From assembly GCF_002135415.1 (NCBI RefSeq), contig NZ_NEGJ01000004.1, positions 186,001 through 250,000 of the forward strand: 64,000 bases of DNA. Direction: 5' to 3'. The notes under the pieces are model-generated. The model saw only the letters and a list, made by a program, of their open reading frames with translations. It searched no databases and had not been told where the DNA came from. The number at the start of each line of letters is the position of its first letter. The stretch's first letter is position 1. Made by a program: the position numbers and the translations under genes. Source of the stretch: Acinetobacter sp. ANC 3832. GTDB taxonomy: Bacteria; Pseudomonadota; Gammaproteobacteria; Pseudomonadales; Moraxellaceae. This document shows positions 28,659-39,009 of this stretch, piece by piece.

Positions 28659-29993
28659 TTAGCCTTGTTGACGAGCAGCTTGTTGCTCTTTCAACAATTC
28701 TTCATAACTTACTGCTTTGTCTGTCACTTTAGCAGAAGCAAGGATGTGATCAACTACTTGATCTTCCAATACTACGCCTTCAATTTGAGCACGTTGCTGT
28801 GGATCATTTTTGAAGTATTCGATGACTTCAGTTGGATCTTCATAAGAAGAAGCCATATCATTGATGTAAGCTTCAACACGAGCTGGATCAACTTCAAGTT
28901 TAGCATCAGCCAATACTTTGCTCACTAAAATACCTAACTTAACAGACTTTTCAGCTTGTTCTTTAAACAAATCATCTGGAAGCATGCTGCTGTCAAATGC
29001 TTTCGCACCTTGAGCACCAAACTGCTGAGTGAACTGTTGAATCATTTGTTGACGTTGACGTTCAATTTCTTGAGTCAACATAGACTCAGGAACTTCAACT
29101 TCATTCGCAACAACAAGCGCATCAAAAGTTGCGCTCTTAACTTGGTTGCGAAGACCATTTTTCACTTCACGTTCCATGTTTTTACGAACGTCAGCTTTAA
29201 GTTTTTCAACGCCTTCTTCTTCAGTCAAACCGAAGATTTTAAGGAATTCAGCATCAATTTCAGGAAGTTTTTGTTTTTCAACAAGTTTAACTGTGATTTT
29301 AAATTGAGCTTGTTTACCTGCAAGGTTTTCAGCTTGATAGTCTTCTGGGAAAGTAACATCAATTACTTTCTCTTCGCCTTTCTTCATTCCGATGATGCCA
29401 TCTTCGAAGCCAGGGATCATACGACCAGATCCTAAAACAAGTTTAAAATCTTCAGCAGAACCGCCTTCGAATTTTTCACCATCAATAGAACCTTCAAAAT
29501 CGAAAGTTACTTGCATGTCTTTTTTAGACATACCTTTAGTTTCAACCCATTCAGCACGTTGCTTTTGTAGGTTTTCAAGCATTGCATCAACATCTTTATC
29601 ATTGATGTCCGTTACTTTACGTTCAACGTCTAAGCCTTCAAACTTAACGTCAACTTCTGGGTAAACTTCAACAGTAGCTTGATACACTAAAGCATCATCT
29701 TTGTTTTCAACTTTATCAATGTTTGGCATGCCAACAGCATTGATTTTTTCTTGTTGAATTGCTTCAAAAACGGTGTCACGAATTACATCGTTAACAACTT
29801 CTTGATAGATACCCGCGCCATATTCACGACGAACAACGTCCAATGGCACTTTACCTGGACGGAAGCCGTTGATCTTTACAGTTTTGGCAGTACGTTTCAA
29901 ACGAGCTTCAAATTGCTCGTTCACACGGCTCGTCGGTACAGATACATTTAAACGACGGGCAACGCCCGAAACCGCTTCAGAAGTTACTTGCAT
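28659..29993 (-). CDS. tig: Trigger factor chaperone
   Basis: 444 residues. A ribosome-bound chaperone with peptidyl-prolyl isomerase activity. The ribosome-docking signature GFRPGKVP lies near residues 43-50. The FKBP-like domain spans ~150-245 ([17 protein letters not shown], then [18 protein letters not shown]), and the C-terminal helical arms follow. It is first in the tig-clpP-clpX order, with a strong hairpin between tig and clpP that may separate or modulate their expression. Confidence 0.98.
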   Translation of the reverse strand: MQVTSEAVSGVARRLNVSVPTSRVNEQFEARLKRTAKTVKINGFRPGKVPLDVVRREYGAGIYQEVVNDVIRDTVFEAIQQEKINAVGMPNIDKVENKDDALVYQATVEVYPEVDVKFEGLDVERKVTDINDKDVDAMLENLQKQRAEWVETKGMSKKDMQVTFDFEGSIDGEKFEGGSAEDFKLVLGSGRMIPGFEDGIIGMKKGEEKVIDVTFPEDYQAENLAGKQAQFKITVKLVEKQKLPEIDAEFLKIFGLTEEEGVEKLKADVRKNMEREVKNGLRNQVKSATFDALVVANEVEVPESMLTQEIERQRQQMIQQFTQQFGAQGAKAFDSSMLPDDLFKEQAEKSVKLGILVSKVLADAKLEVDPARVEAYINDMASSYEDPTEVIEYFKNDPQQRAQIEGVVLEDQVVDHILASAKVTDKAVSYEELLKEQQAARQQG

Positions 29994-30183
29994 GGCTTCC
30001 TCGATAGAATTTAGTAATTACAGTTTTTTAAAAGTGCCACATTATATGACAACATTTAAAGATATACAAAACACAATGGATTAACCATGAATTTTTTTGT
30101 ACATCTTCCATAAAATCAATGTTTTTATTATTTCTATTCATTTTTAGTATAAATACACTAATTTTTGCATGTTTTTATTTGTA

Positions 30184-30202
30184 AATGATAAGTTTTATCG
30201 TT
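30184..30202. promoter_or_regulatory. Fur-box-like palindrome upstream of first receptor
   Basis: Arms AATGATAA and TTATCGTT around GTT, one mismatch. It resembles the GATAATGATAATCATTATC Fur consensus and lies 70 bases before the receptor start. Confidence 0.55.
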
Positions 30203-30271
30203 AGCATTACTTTGCTTTTTATTATTTGATTTATTTTCATATATTTATCTCGTCCACTTCGGAATTCTTTT

Positions 30272-32443
30272 ATGAGTATGTTTAACCTTCGCCCTCTTTC
30301 AATCGCAATTTTTGGGATTACAACAACTTCCGCATTTGCCAATACCAATTCGGAATCTGCCGCAATTCAACAACTTTCAACAATGGTCGTTTCTGCATCT
30401 GGTTTCGAGCAATCGATTAAAAATGCGCCTGCAAGCATTAGTGTTATTAGTAAAGAAGATATTGAGAAAAAAAATGCGACTAGCATTGCCGATCTTCTTT
30501 CAGATATACCAGGCATCGATATCCGTGACGGTATTGGTAAAACATCAGGTCTAAATATTAAAATGCGTGGTCTAGGCAACGAATATAGCCTCATTCTGAT
30601 TGATGGTCGTCGTCAAACTACTTCAGCAGATGTGACACCCAATGGTTTTGGTGAATCAGCAAATGGTTTTATTCCACCTTTAGCAGCAATTGAGCGAATT
30701 GAAGTGATTCGTGGTCCAATGGCCACTCGTTATGGCTCTGAGGCTATGGGCGGGGTGATTAACATCATTACGAAAAAAATATCCAATGAATGGAATGGAA
30801 ATGTCACGGTAAGTGGCAATATCATGGAAAATAATGCAGAAGCAGATTCATGGAAAACCAGTTTTTTACTCAATGGACCAATTATTAATGACCGCTTAGG
30901 TGTACAAATTCGAGGTAGCTATTTAGACCGTCAAAAATCTGAACGTATTCCCGGTACATCAGGTCGTGATCCTCGCCCTTCTGAAGCAGATAACTATGAT
31001 CTAGGTGGAAAGTTAAGCTTTAAACTCAATGACCAAAATAACTTTTGGGTTGATGCTTTTCAATCAAGTCAAACCTATAGCAACGATGATGATCGCCTAG
31101 GAACTCAAGATACCTCAAGTCGCGCACGTGGTTATAAAGATGAGTTAGAATTTAATCGTGAACAATACGCTTTAGGCCATGATGGTGATTATAGTTTTGG
31201 TAAATGGTCAACTTATGTGAGTCAAACAGAAACAGAAACCAAAGGCCGAACGATTCCAACAGGTACATTTGCACAAAATGCTCATGCAGGTACTGATCGT
31301 AATTTAAAAAATACTGATCTTGTTGCCGACACTCATATTATTGCTCCTATTGCCAACCATGTATTAACTGTAGGTGCTGAATATAAAAAAGCGGAAGTTG
31401 CTGATGATTTAGCAGGCATTGGTGCTAAATTTGATAAAGACTCTTACTCTTTTTATGCAGAAGATGAATGGCGTTTACATGATAATTTAGCATTCACTTT
31501 TGGTGGTCGTTATGAAGACCATTCAGGCTTTGGTGGTCAATTTAGCCCACGCGGTTACTTGGTTTGGAATGCTTCTGATGCATGGACATTTAAAGGTGGT
31601 GTTAGCACGGGTTATAAAGCACCATCGCCAAAAGCCTTGCATAATGGTGTGATTGGTGTCAGTGGTCAGGGTGCAAATTTCCAAATTGGTTCACCAGACT
31701 TAAAACCTGAAGAGTCATTGAACTATGAACTGGGTTTTAATTATAACAACGGTAATTTAGACCTCACCACCACGGCCTTCTTCAATAAAATTGACAACCT
31801 TATTACAGATGGACCAGAACTCTTAAACTGCGCATTTACAGCAAATCCAAATAGACCAGGTTGTGTGAACTATGGTTCTCATATTACCCAAGATACATTC
31901 TCACAAAGCATTAATGCGGATGAAGCTGAAACCAAAGGTATTGAACTCAGCTTAAAGTATCAAATTATTCCTGAATGGGATATTAAAGCGGCATACACCT
32001 ATATGGAATCTGAAATCACTAAAGGTGAAAATAAAGGTTCATATTTAAGTAATGTACCTAAAAATGCCTTCAATATGACCTCAACATGGCATATTAATGG
32101 TGCATTTGATCTTTGGTTACAACACGAATATAAATCTGATCGCAAACGTTATAGTACAGAACAAACAACAGGTGATGCGGGTATTATCTATGCTGCTACA
32201 GGCAACAAATTAAAAGGTTATAACCTCTTTAATTTAGGTGCGAGTTATATCGTGAATGATAATATTCGTATCAATGGTGCAATCAACAATTTGTTAGATA
32301 AAGACTTTACTGAAAATGGCCGCTATATTGATGCAAATGGTGATCCTGCAAATTATTACGATTATATGGTGATTGGCTCAGGAATGTCTGGTACTTATCT
32401 TCCAGGGCGTAATTTATGGTTATCACTATCTTACGATTTCTAA
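30272..32443 (+). CDS. TonB-dependent outer-membrane receptor (FepA/CirA type)
   Basis: 723 residues with a signal peptide ending SAFA (near residue 24) and a TonB-box-like MVVSA segment just after. The plug domain (~45-170) shows ASISVISKEDIEKKN, IPGIDIRDGIG and the VIRGPMATRYGSEAMGGVINIIT plug signature in two parts. A 22-strand barrel follows, ending in SLSYDF with terminal Phe, as expected for BAM insertion. The plug style resembles catecholate-siderophore receptors of the FepA/PirA/CirA group. The substrate is inferred only. A Fur-like site lies upstream and a terminator downstream, so it is separate from the next receptor gene. Confidence 0.85.
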   Translation: MSMFNLRPLSIAIFGITTTSAFANTNSESAAIQQLSTMVVSASGFEQSIKNAPASISVISKEDIEKKNATSIADLLSDIPGIDIRDGIGKTSGLNIKMRGLGNEYSLILIDGRRQTTSADVTPNGFGESANGFIPPLAAIERIEVIRGPMATRYGSEAMGGVINIITKKISNEWNGNVTVSGNIMENNAEADSWKTSFLLNGPIINDRLGVQIRGSYLDRQKSERIPGTSGRDPRPSEADNYDLGGKLSFKLNDQNNFWVDAFQSSQTYSNDDDRLGTQDTSSRARGYKDELEFNREQYALGHDGDYSFGKWSTYVSQTETETKGRTIPTGTFAQNAHAGTDRNLKNTDLVADTHIIAPIANHVLTVGAEYKKAEVADDLAGIGAKFDKDSYSFYAEDEWRLHDNLAFTFGGRYEDHSGFGGQFSPRGYLVWNASDAWTFKGGVSTGYKAPSPKALHNGVIGVSGQGANFQIGSPDLKPEESLNYELGFNYNNGNLDLTTTAFFNKIDNLITDGPELLNCAFTANPNRPGCVNYGSHITQDTFSQSINADEAETKGIELSLKYQIIPEWDIKAAYTYMESEITKGENKGSYLSNVPKNAFNMTSTWHINGAFDLWLQHEYKSDRKRYSTEQTTGDAGIIYAATGNKLKGYNLFNLGASYIVNDNIRINGAINNLLDKDFTENGRYIDANGDPANYYDYMVIGSGMSGTYLPGRNLWLSLSYDF

Positions 32444-32457
32444 ATCTAGAATAACAA

Positions 32458-32486
32458 TAAAAAACCCTGCAAATGCAGGGTTTTTC
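32458..32486 (+). terminator. Terminator after first receptor gene
   Basis: AACCCTGC/GCAGGGTT stem with short loop AAAT, then T run. Confidence 0.88.
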
Positions 32487-32601
32487 TATACATATATAAA
32501 ATCAACTACTTAAACATTAAATGTTACATTATTGCATTCAATATGCCTCTTTATCATCTAATGAGAATCGAGAAATCCAATGTTACATAATGGTTATATA
32601 A

Positions 32602-32622
32602 AATAAGAATCATTATTATTCG
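32602..32622. promoter_or_regulatory. Fur-box-like site upstream of piuA
   Basis: Sequence AATAAGAATCATTATTATTC overlaps the Fur consensus hexamer pattern (GATAAT-GATAAT-CATTATC) well on the plus strand and lies 36 bases before the start. Confidence 0.65.
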
Positions 32623-32657
32623 CATACAAATTTGCACTACTCTTAGTGAGTTTTTTA

Positions 32658-34898
32658 ATGTCATTCATCAAAACACGTAAAAAGATTATCTCAACTGCAA
32701 TTGCATCTTCTTTATCTGTAATTGCAACTACAGCGATTGCTCAAGATGACGCAACTCAGCTTCCAACAATTCATGCACTGGCAAGTGCAGAACAAAGTTT
32801 AAAAGTAGATAAATCTGCAAACACTAAATTTGTTGCTCCCCTTCTAGATACTCCAAAATCTGTTTCCGTTATTTCTAAACAATTAATACAAGATACTCAA
32901 GTTACGACGTTAAGTGATGCTTTACGCACTGTACCTGGTATTACATTAGGTGCTGGTGAAGGTGGTAACCCAAATGGAGATCGTCCATTTATTCGTGGTT
33001 ATAACTCTGAAAGCTCAATGTATGTAGATGGTATCCGTAGTGCAACCTCACAAAATCGTGAAATGTTTGCCATTGAACAAGTTGAAGTGACTAAAGGTTC
33101 TGCTTCTGCTATGGGTGGTGCAGGTTCTGTTGGTGGTAGCATCAACATGATCTCTAAAGTTGCTAAAAAAGGTGACTTTTTAGAAGGTTCAGTTGCAGGT
33201 GGTACAGATGATTACCAACGTATTACTTTAGATGGTAATAAAGATTTTGGTAATGGGATTGCTGCGCGTGTTGCTGTTATGGGACACCATAATGACAAAG
33301 CAGGTCAATCTGACGGTGCTGAATACAAACGCGCAGGGATTGCACCTAGTATTACTTTTGGTTTAGATACCCCCACTCGTGCAACTTTAAGTTATTACTA
33401 CTTAAAATCTGATGACACTCCAGATTCAGGCGTTCCTTATTGGAATCCATCAGACAAAACTGCAACAGGCAAACCTTTAGATGCGAAACAAGGTATTTAC
33501 TATGGTTGGTTAGATCGTGATTTCCAAAAACAAGAAAATCAAATTGGTACATTTAAATTAGAACATGACATTAATGAAAATCTAACCATCAGTAATGTTG
33601 CTTCTTATACCAAATCGACCAATGATTATATTTGGACTCAACCAGATGATAGCCAAAAAAATATCGCGAATGGCGAAGTTTGGCGTCGTGTGAATTCTCG
33701 TATCACAGATACAACTGGTTTTAATGATCAACTTTCGTTAACTGGTAAATTTAATACTGGTGCAATTAAGCACAGTTTCAATGTAGGTGCTGAATACAGT
33801 AAATTAGAATCTGATAAAGGATCATATACTGTTACTTCAAATTCAGGAAAAGTCATTACTGGTTCACCTACAACAGGTGCATGTTCTTTAGGTATTGGGG
33901 CTGCATCTGATTACTGGTGTACTTCAGCTTACAATCCAAACTCAAAAGATCCTTGGTTAGGTAGTTACGCTGCAAATAAAGCTGTCACAACAACAACGGC
34001 TGAAACCACATCAATTTATCTATTAGATAGTATTGAATTTACACCTAAATGGTTATTAGATCTTGGTGCTCGGTGGGACAAGTTCGATACTGAGCTTAAG
34101 ACCAATGCAACTGGTGCTACTATTGAGAACAACACAGACTTTTTCTCATATCAAGCAGGCTTAACATTTAAACCTGTTGAAAATGGCTCAATTTATGTAA
34201 GTTTTTCAACCTCTGCTAACCCTGTAGGGATAGATGCAGGTGATGGTTCAGAAACAGCCTTAAATGCGAACATTAAAGATCTTGATCCTGAAAAAGCGCG
34301 TACTTATGAAATTGGTACAAAATGGGATCTTCTTCAAGACCGTTTAAATCTTACTGCAGCAATTTTCCGTACTGAAAAACAGAATACTCGTATTCAACTT
34401 GATTCAACGACTTATACCAATGGTGGTGAAAGTAAAGTTGATGGACTTGAACTGGGCTTAAACGGGAACATTACTAATAAATGGGCTGTATCAGCAGGTT
34501 ATACTTATTTAGATAGTGAACAAACTGATCCTGGTCCATCATGCTCACGTGCAGGTGTGTGTACTGCTGATAATCCAGCAAAGGGTAAACAACTACCTAA
34601 TGTACCAAAAAACAGTGCAACACTTTGGACAACGTATCAAGTACTTCCACAGCTCAACTTAGGTGTAGGTGCAATTGCAATGGACAAAGTCTATGGTGAT
34701 GCTGCAAATACTAAGTTTGTTCCAGGCTATGTACGTTACGATGCAATGGCGCGTTATAACGTAAACAAAAATGTTGATTTACAATTGAACGTAAACAACC
34801 TTTCTGATAAACGTTATTTCACTAAAGCTTATGCATCTCACTATGCAACAGAAGCTGAAGGTCGTAGTGCTGTATTGTCGGTAAACTTTAAATACTAA
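32658..34898 (+). CDS. piuA: TonB-dependent siderophore receptor, PiuA/Fiu type
   Basis: 746 residues from the ATG at 32658, with GTGAG upstream; a GTG at 32646 is the alternative. Signal peptide ends AIA near residue 29. The plug has APLLDTPKSVSVISKQLI, LRTVPGITLGAGEGGNPNGDRPFIRG and VEVTKGSASAMGGAGSVGGSIN, typical of the Fiu/PiuA group. The barrel ends AVLSVNFKY. PiuA proteins import iron bound to monocatechols and are known entry routes for siderophore-cephalosporins in Acinetobacter and Pseudomonas. The adjacent piuC gene strongly supports the assignment. A Fur-like box precedes it. Confidence 0.88.
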   Translation: MSFIKTRKKIISTAIASSLSVIATTAIAQDDATQLPTIHALASAEQSLKVDKSANTKFVAPLLDTPKSVSVISKQLIQDTQVTTLSDALRTVPGITLGAGEGGNPNGDRPFIRGYNSESSMYVDGIRSATSQNREMFAIEQVEVTKGSASAMGGAGSVGGSINMISKVAKKGDFLEGSVAGGTDDYQRITLDGNKDFGNGIAARVAVMGHHNDKAGQSDGAEYKRAGIAPSITFGLDTPTRATLSYYYLKSDDTPDSGVPYWNPSDKTATGKPLDAKQGIYYGWLDRDFQKQENQIGTFKLEHDINENLTISNVASYTKSTNDYIWTQPDDSQKNIANGEVWRRVNSRITDTTGFNDQLSLTGKFNTGAIKHSFNVGAEYSKLESDKGSYTVTSNSGKVITGSPTTGACSLGIGAASDYWCTSAYNPNSKDPWLGSYAANKAVTTTTAETTSIYLLDSIEFTPKWLLDLGARWDKFDTELKTNATGATIENNTDFFSYQAGLTFKPVENGSIYVSFSTSANPVGIDAGDGSETALNANIKDLDPEKARTYEIGTKWDLLQDRLNLTAAIFRTEKQNTRIQLDSTTYTNGGESKVDGLELGLNGNITNKWAVSAGYTYLDSEQTDPGPSCSRAGVCTADNPAKGKQLPNVPKNSATLWTTYQVLPQLNLGVGAIAMDKVYGDAANTKFVPGYVRYDAMARYNVNKNVDLQLNVNNLSDKRYFTKAYASHYATEAEGRSAVLSVNFKY

Positions 34899-34917
34899 AT
34901 CGTTCCAAACAAACTTT

Positions 34918-34943
34918 AAAATCCATAATTAACTTATGGATTT
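34918..34943 (+). repeat. Short inverted repeat after piuA
   Basis: AAATCCATAA and TTATGGATTT pair around a 5-6 base loop just ahead of the terminator at 34949. No T run. It may protect the mRNA 3' end. Confidence 0.4.
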
Positions 34944-34948
34944 AATGT

Positions 34949-34979
34949 AAAATAGCCTCTGAGATAGAGGCTATTTTTA
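34949..34979 (+). terminator. Terminator after piuA
   Basis: Eleven-base arms AAATAGCCTCT and AGAGGCTATTT with a short loop, then TT. It separates piuA from piuC, so piuC may have its own promoter or rely on read-through. Confidence 0.8.
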
Positions 34980-35014
34980 TAGATAATGAGTTAAATATTT
35001 TAATTGAGGTTGCC

Positions 35015-35698
35015 ATGATTCATCATATTCCAAATGTACTGAGCAAAGCCCAAGTTCAATATTTTCGCGAAGAAATGAGTAAAGTGGAATGGGTCAATGG
35101 CAAAGTAACTACAGGAACACTGTCAGCAACCGTAAAACAAAATCAACAACTCGCTGAAGCGCATCCCCTTACCCAACATTTAGGCAACATTATTTTAGAA
35201 GCATTAGGACAGCATCCTTTATTTTTGTCTGCTGCTTTACCTTTGGATATTCTTCCTCCCTTTTTCAATCGCTACGAAAACAATGAGTCCTTTGGTTTTC
35301 ATGTGGATAATTCAATTCGGAATATTCGTGGAACTCAGCAACGCTTAAGAACAGATTTATCCTGTACTGTTTTCCTCAGTGAACCTGAAGAGTACGAAGG
35401 TGGGGATCTTGTCGTTGAAGATACTTATGGTTATCACGAAGTAAAATTACCTGCTGGCGATCTTATTCTCTACCCTTCAACAAGTGTGCATGAAGTGACT
35501 GCTGTGACCCAAGGTTGTCGTATTGCATCCTTCTTTTGGGTACAAAGTATGATTCGTGATGATGCCAATCGTCATATGTTGTTTAACCTCGATCAGACCA
35601 TTCAAAATTTACGTACTCAATTAGGTGATACACATGCTGAAGTCGTTAAATTAACCAGTATGTACCACAACCTCATTCGTAAATGGGCTGAGCTTTAA
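35015..35698 (+). CDS. piuC: PKHD-type Fe(II)/2-oxoglutarate hydroxylase PiuC
   Basis: 227 residues, the YbiX/PiuC length. The double-stranded beta-helix dioxygenase has the iron triad: His and Asp in FGFHVDNSIR (near residue 95) and His in YPSTSVHEVT (near 158), with the 2-oxoglutarate Arg in QGCRIASFFW. PiuC is nearly always beside a PiuA/Fiu receptor and is thought to modify the siderophore or its uptake pathway; the substrate is not established. Ahead of it is the piuA terminator, 36 bases away. Confidence 0.92.
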   Translation: MIHHIPNVLSKAQVQYFREEMSKVEWVNGKVTTGTLSATVKQNQQLAEAHPLTQHLGNIILEALGQHPLFLSAALPLDILPPFFNRYENNESFGFHVDNSIRNIRGTQQRLRTDLSCTVFLSEPEEYEGGDLVVEDTYGYHEVKLPAGDLILYPSTSVHEVTAVTQGCRIASFFWVQSMIRDDANRHMLFNLDQTIQNLRTQLGDTHAEVVKLTSMYHNLIRKWAEL

Positions 35699-35784
35699 TT
35701 CAGATTTGATTCTATCCTTATATCGACAAATACCTTATTCCGTTATTTTAGTACCAACATTTTATTTCAATTTTGGGGAAATGT

Positions 35785-36888
35785 ATGAACTCACACACTG
35801 TACTTCCACCTCTTATACAAATTCCCCCATATCTACAAACCATTGCAGACTATGAACAACAGGCTCAAAAGCATTTAGCTGAAAATACATGGCACTACTT
35901 ACAAGGTGGTGCCATGGATGAAATCAGTGTCCAGAAAAATTTAGATCAATTTCAAAAAATTCAACTCATACCAAGACTGCTGAATGACTTAACCCAAGGT
36001 CATACTGAATGTGAAATTTTAGGGCAAACTTTTCCGCATCCTATTTTTTTAGCTCCGATTGGTCATCAACAACTTTTCCATGAAAATGGTGAGGCTGCAT
36101 CTGCATTGGCTGCAGAAGTGCTCGGCAGTAATATTGTGATCAGCACGTTTACCAATACAGATTTAAGAAGCATTAAAAAAGAAAGCCCATACAAATGGTT
36201 TCAACTATATTGGCAAGGTGATCGTGAAAAATCGTTAGCTTTAGTCAAACTCGCAGAACAGCAAAACTTTAAAGCAATTGTGATTACGGTCGATTCACCA
36301 CATACAGGTATTCGTGATCGCGAGCGTCGGGTGTTTTTCCAACTCCCTGAAGGCATGCAACATCCGCATACTCCTACACATATCCCCTTACCTGAAATCA
36401 CGGCGGATCAACATCCTGTGTTTAACGGTTTAATGCAAATTGCGCCGAAATGGGCAGACATCGAATGGATCATTGCCAACACACATTTACCCGTGATTTT
36501 AAAAGGTGTATTGCATCCTAAAGATGCTGAAAAAGCTGTGCAACTTGGTGTTCAGGCTTTGATTATTTCCAATCATGGCGGGCGAGTTTTAGATACAGCA
36601 ATTTCACCGTTAAAAGCTTTGCAAAAAATTAAGCAGGTTGTGCCTAAAGATTTCCCACTGTTACTTGATGGTGGAATTCGCCGAGGAACGGATGTATTTA
36701 AAGCCTTGGCTTTAGGTGCTTCTGCTGTGCTGATTGGCCGCCCTTATATTTATGGACTAGCTGTCGCAGGTGCTTTAGGCGTTGCGCATGTGACTAAAAT
36801 TTTAAAAGAAGAATTTGAGATTACGATGGCGTTAATGGGAACATCTACGTTAAAAGAAATTAATTCAGAATATATTTCCCAAGATTAA
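35785..36888 (+). CDS. FMN-dependent alpha-hydroxy-acid oxidase/dehydrogenase
   Basis: 367 residues from the ATG at 35785, with GGGGAA close upstream; the frame opens with TTG 12 bases earlier. TIM-barrel family of lactate, glycolate and mandelate oxidising enzymes. Key blocks: WHYLQGGAMDE near residue 35, FLAPIGHQQLFHENGE, KWFQLYWQGD, VITVDSPHTGIRDRE, the catalytic-base ISNHGGRVLDTA near 260, and LLDGGIRRGTDVFKALALGA for the FMN phosphate. No membrane segment, so a soluble oxidase is as likely as a membrane-associated LldD. The substrate is undetermined. It follows piuC by 86 bases and might be co-transcribed. Confidence 0.85.
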   Translation: MNSHTVLPPLIQIPPYLQTIADYEQQAQKHLAENTWHYLQGGAMDEISVQKNLDQFQKIQLIPRLLNDLTQGHTECEILGQTFPHPIFLAPIGHQQLFHENGEAASALAAEVLGSNIVISTFTNTDLRSIKKESPYKWFQLYWQGDREKSLALVKLAEQQNFKAIVITVDSPHTGIRDRERRVFFQLPEGMQHPHTPTHIPLPEITADQHPVFNGLMQIAPKWADIEWIIANTHLPVILKGVLHPKDAEKAVQLGVQALIISNHGGRVLDTAISPLKALQKIKQVVPKDFPLLLDGGIRRGTDVFKALALGASAVLIGRPYIYGLAVAGALGVAHVTKILKEEFEITMALMGTSTLKEINSEYISQD

Positions 36889-37207
36889 GACTTTCTAAGA
36901 AAATTTTTCTCTCAAACATTCTATATGATGCAAATTAAGGAAAATATTCCCGTCATCATTGTTTTAAAATTATCCTTAAGATAAACCATTTACAGGTTGA
37001 ATGAACCGTCTAAATCAAGCGTTGGTAGAAGTTGCATGAGCTGAAACATCCGTGATGATCAACAATCACCTTCTGCGACTTTAGGCTGATATTTTAGACA
37101 ATATGGTTCAAAATACTTGTAAACAGCTAGAATAGACACAATCTATATTTGTAGTAAGTTGCCTTTACCCAAGACCAGAGCGACCGACACTACACAAGGA
37201 GTTTCAC
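36889..37207 (+). promoter_or_regulatory. Structured leader region upstream of leuA
   Basis: 319 bases without a large gene. GAACC-GTCTAAA (37003-37014) can pair with TTTAGAC and GGTTC (37093-37109), enclosing further partial stems. Tiny frames lie inside: 37001-37039 reads MNRLNQALVEVA, and one near 37053 reads MINNHLLRL. These are branched-chain-rich but not leucine runs, and no T run follows, so a classical attenuator is not clear. An AAGGAG ribosome site precedes leuA. Confidence 0.4.
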
Positions 37208-38905
37208 ATGATGTTGGCAGATCCAAGTAAAAAATATCGTCGCATGTACCAACGTGTGGACTTACCAGACCGTCAATGGCCAAATAACGAAATCAATAAA
37301 GCGCCAATCTGGATGAGTACCGACCTACGTGATGGTAATCAGGCAATCTTCGAGCCAATGAACATTGAACAAAAATTTAAAATGTTCCAAATGTTGGTCA
37401 AAATTGGTTTTAAACATATTGAAATTGGCTTCCCGTCAGCATCACAAATTGACTTCGACTTTACTCGTAAACTCATCGAAGAAGGTCATATTCCTGAAGA
37501 TGTTTATATTGAAGTATTGGTTCAGGCACGTGATCATTTAATTCAACGTACTTTTGAATCTTTACAAGGCGCGAAACGTGCCATCGTACATATCTATAAT
37601 TCAAACTCTCCGACTTTCCGTAAAAAAGTTTTGAATGTTGATGCTGCTGGTGCAAAAAAATTAGCCATGAATGCGGCTGAAAAAGTGAAAGAATATGCAG
37701 CGCAATATCCTGAAACTGACTTTATCTTCCAATACAGCCCTGAATGTTTTACTGCAACAGAATTAGACGTGGCTAAAGATGTCTGTGATGCTGTGACTGA
37801 AATCTGGGAAGCATCGCCAACCAATAAAGTGATTTTGAACTTACCTGCAACGGTTGAAGTTTCTGGTCCACATGTCTATGCAGACCAAATTGAATGGATG
37901 CATCGCAACTTACAACGTCGTGATGGTGTGATTATTTCAGTACATTGCCACAATGACCGTGGTTGTGGTATCGCAGCCTCTGAATTAGCGATCATGGCGG
38001 GTGCTGACCGTGTTGAAGGTTGTGTATTTGGTAATGGTGAACGTACAGGTAACGTAGACGTTGCTGCAATTGCTTTGAATATGTATACCCAAGGTGTTGC
38101 ACCTGAATTAGACTTTTCAAATATCAATGAAATTATTGCAACCGTCGAAGAATGCACAGGTTTGCCTGTTCATCCACGTCATCCTTATGCAGGTGATTTG
38201 GTCTTCACAGCATTCTCAGGTTCACATCAGGATGCGATTAAGAAAGGTTTTGAGTTCCAAAAGAACGAAGAAATTTGGGATATGCCTTATTTACCAATCG
38301 ATCCTAAAGATTTAGGTCGTGATTATGATGCTGTGATTCGTGTTAATTCACAGTCTGGTAAAGGTGGTATTTCTTATCTTCTTGAGTCAAATTATAACGT
38401 CGTATTGCCACGTCGTTTACAAGTTGAATTCTCGCAAGTGGTACAGCAAGTCGCTGATGATGAGGGTGTAGAAGTCACTGCAAAACAAATCTGGAATTTA
38501 TTCCAAGATACTTATGTTGCAGTTAAAGATGCACACTACTCAACCAAAAATTACAAATTATCAGATGAAAATGGCAACCAAGTCATTGAGCTTGATATTG
38601 TGGTAAATGGTGAAACTCAGCACTTACGTGGTGAAGGAAATGGTCCAATTTCTGCCATTTTGAATGCACTTCAATTGCCAATTGATGTCTTGAACTATGA
38701 AGAACGTAGTATCAGTTCAGGCGCAAGTGCCAAAGCATTGGCATTGGTTGAACTTCAAGTGAAAGGTACAGGGAAATCTGCGTACGGCGCAGGGATTCAT
38801 GACAATATCGTCACCTCTTCAATTGAAGCCATTATTGCATGTACAAATCGCTTGATTGAGCAAGGTGTTTTAAGCACTGAGCAAGTGGTTGCTGCTGCTG
38901 TTTAA
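37208..38905 (+). CDS. leuA: 2-isopropylmalate synthase
   Basis: 565 residues, the long LeuA form. First committed step of leucine synthesis: acetyl-CoA plus 2-oxoisovalerate gives 2-isopropylmalate. Catalytic TIM barrel with [17 protein letters not shown] near residue 36, [16 protein letters not shown], and the metal-binding [11 protein letters not shown] near 247. The linker and regulatory LeuA allosteric domain follow from ~440 ([19 protein letters not shown], then [19 protein letters not shown]). The leucine feedback domain is complete. A terminator-like hairpin sits between leuA and metX. Confidence 0.96.
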   Translation: MMLADPSKKYRRMYQRVDLPDRQWPNNEINKAPIWMSTDLRDGNQAIFEPMNIEQKFKMFQMLVKIGFKHIEIGFPSASQIDFDFTRKLIEEGHIPEDVYIEVLVQARDHLIQRTFESLQGAKRAIVHIYNSNSPTFRKKVLNVDAAGAKKLAMNAAEKVKEYAAQYPETDFIFQYSPECFTATELDVAKDVCDAVTEIWEASPTNKVILNLPATVEVSGPHVYADQIEWMHRNLQRRDGVIISVHCHNDRGCGIAASELAIMAGADRVEGCVFGNGERTGNVDVAAIALNMYTQGVAPELDFSNINEIIATVEECTGLPVHPRHPYAGDLVFTAFSGSHQDAIKKGFEFQKNEEIWDMPYLPIDPKDLGRDYDAVIRVNSQSGKGGISYLLESNYNVVLPRRLQVEFSQVVQQVADDEGVEVTAKQIWNLFQDTYVAVKDAHYSTKNYKLSDENGNQVIELDIVVNGETQHLRGEGNGPISAILNALQLPIDVLNYEERSISSGASAKALALVELQVKGTGKSAYGAGIHDNIVTSSIEAIIACTNRLIEQGVLSTEQVVAAAV

Positions 38906-38944
38906 AGGCTGATTCTACAGACTTTAGCAGTAAAAAGACTTTAG

Positions 38945-38973
38945 AAAGGATACCCTCGGTGGTATCCTTTTAT
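38945..38973 (+). terminator. Terminator after leuA
   Basis: Ten-base perfect arms AAAGGATACC and GGTATCCTTT around CTCGGT, followed by TAT. It ends just before the metX reading frame. Confidence 0.75.
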
Positions 38974-39009
38974 TCATTGTTCCAAAAGATTTTAAGGCGA
39001 ATTATTCCT

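Noticed and set aside
29392..29664. Antisense frame of 90 codons opposite tig, and similar frames opposite clpX, acnA and leuA
   Set aside because: These are shadows of strongly coding genes; no ribosome site or family pattern supports them.
36889..37207. Classical leucine attenuator or T-box upstream of leuA
   Set aside because: No run of leucine codons, no T-run terminator and no T-box sequence was found; only a structured leader is supported.
38959..39009. Upstream extension of metX into the leuA terminator
   Set aside because: The extra 17 residues begin inside a hairpin, while the GTG at 39010 gives the family-standard MSFPADSVG start.
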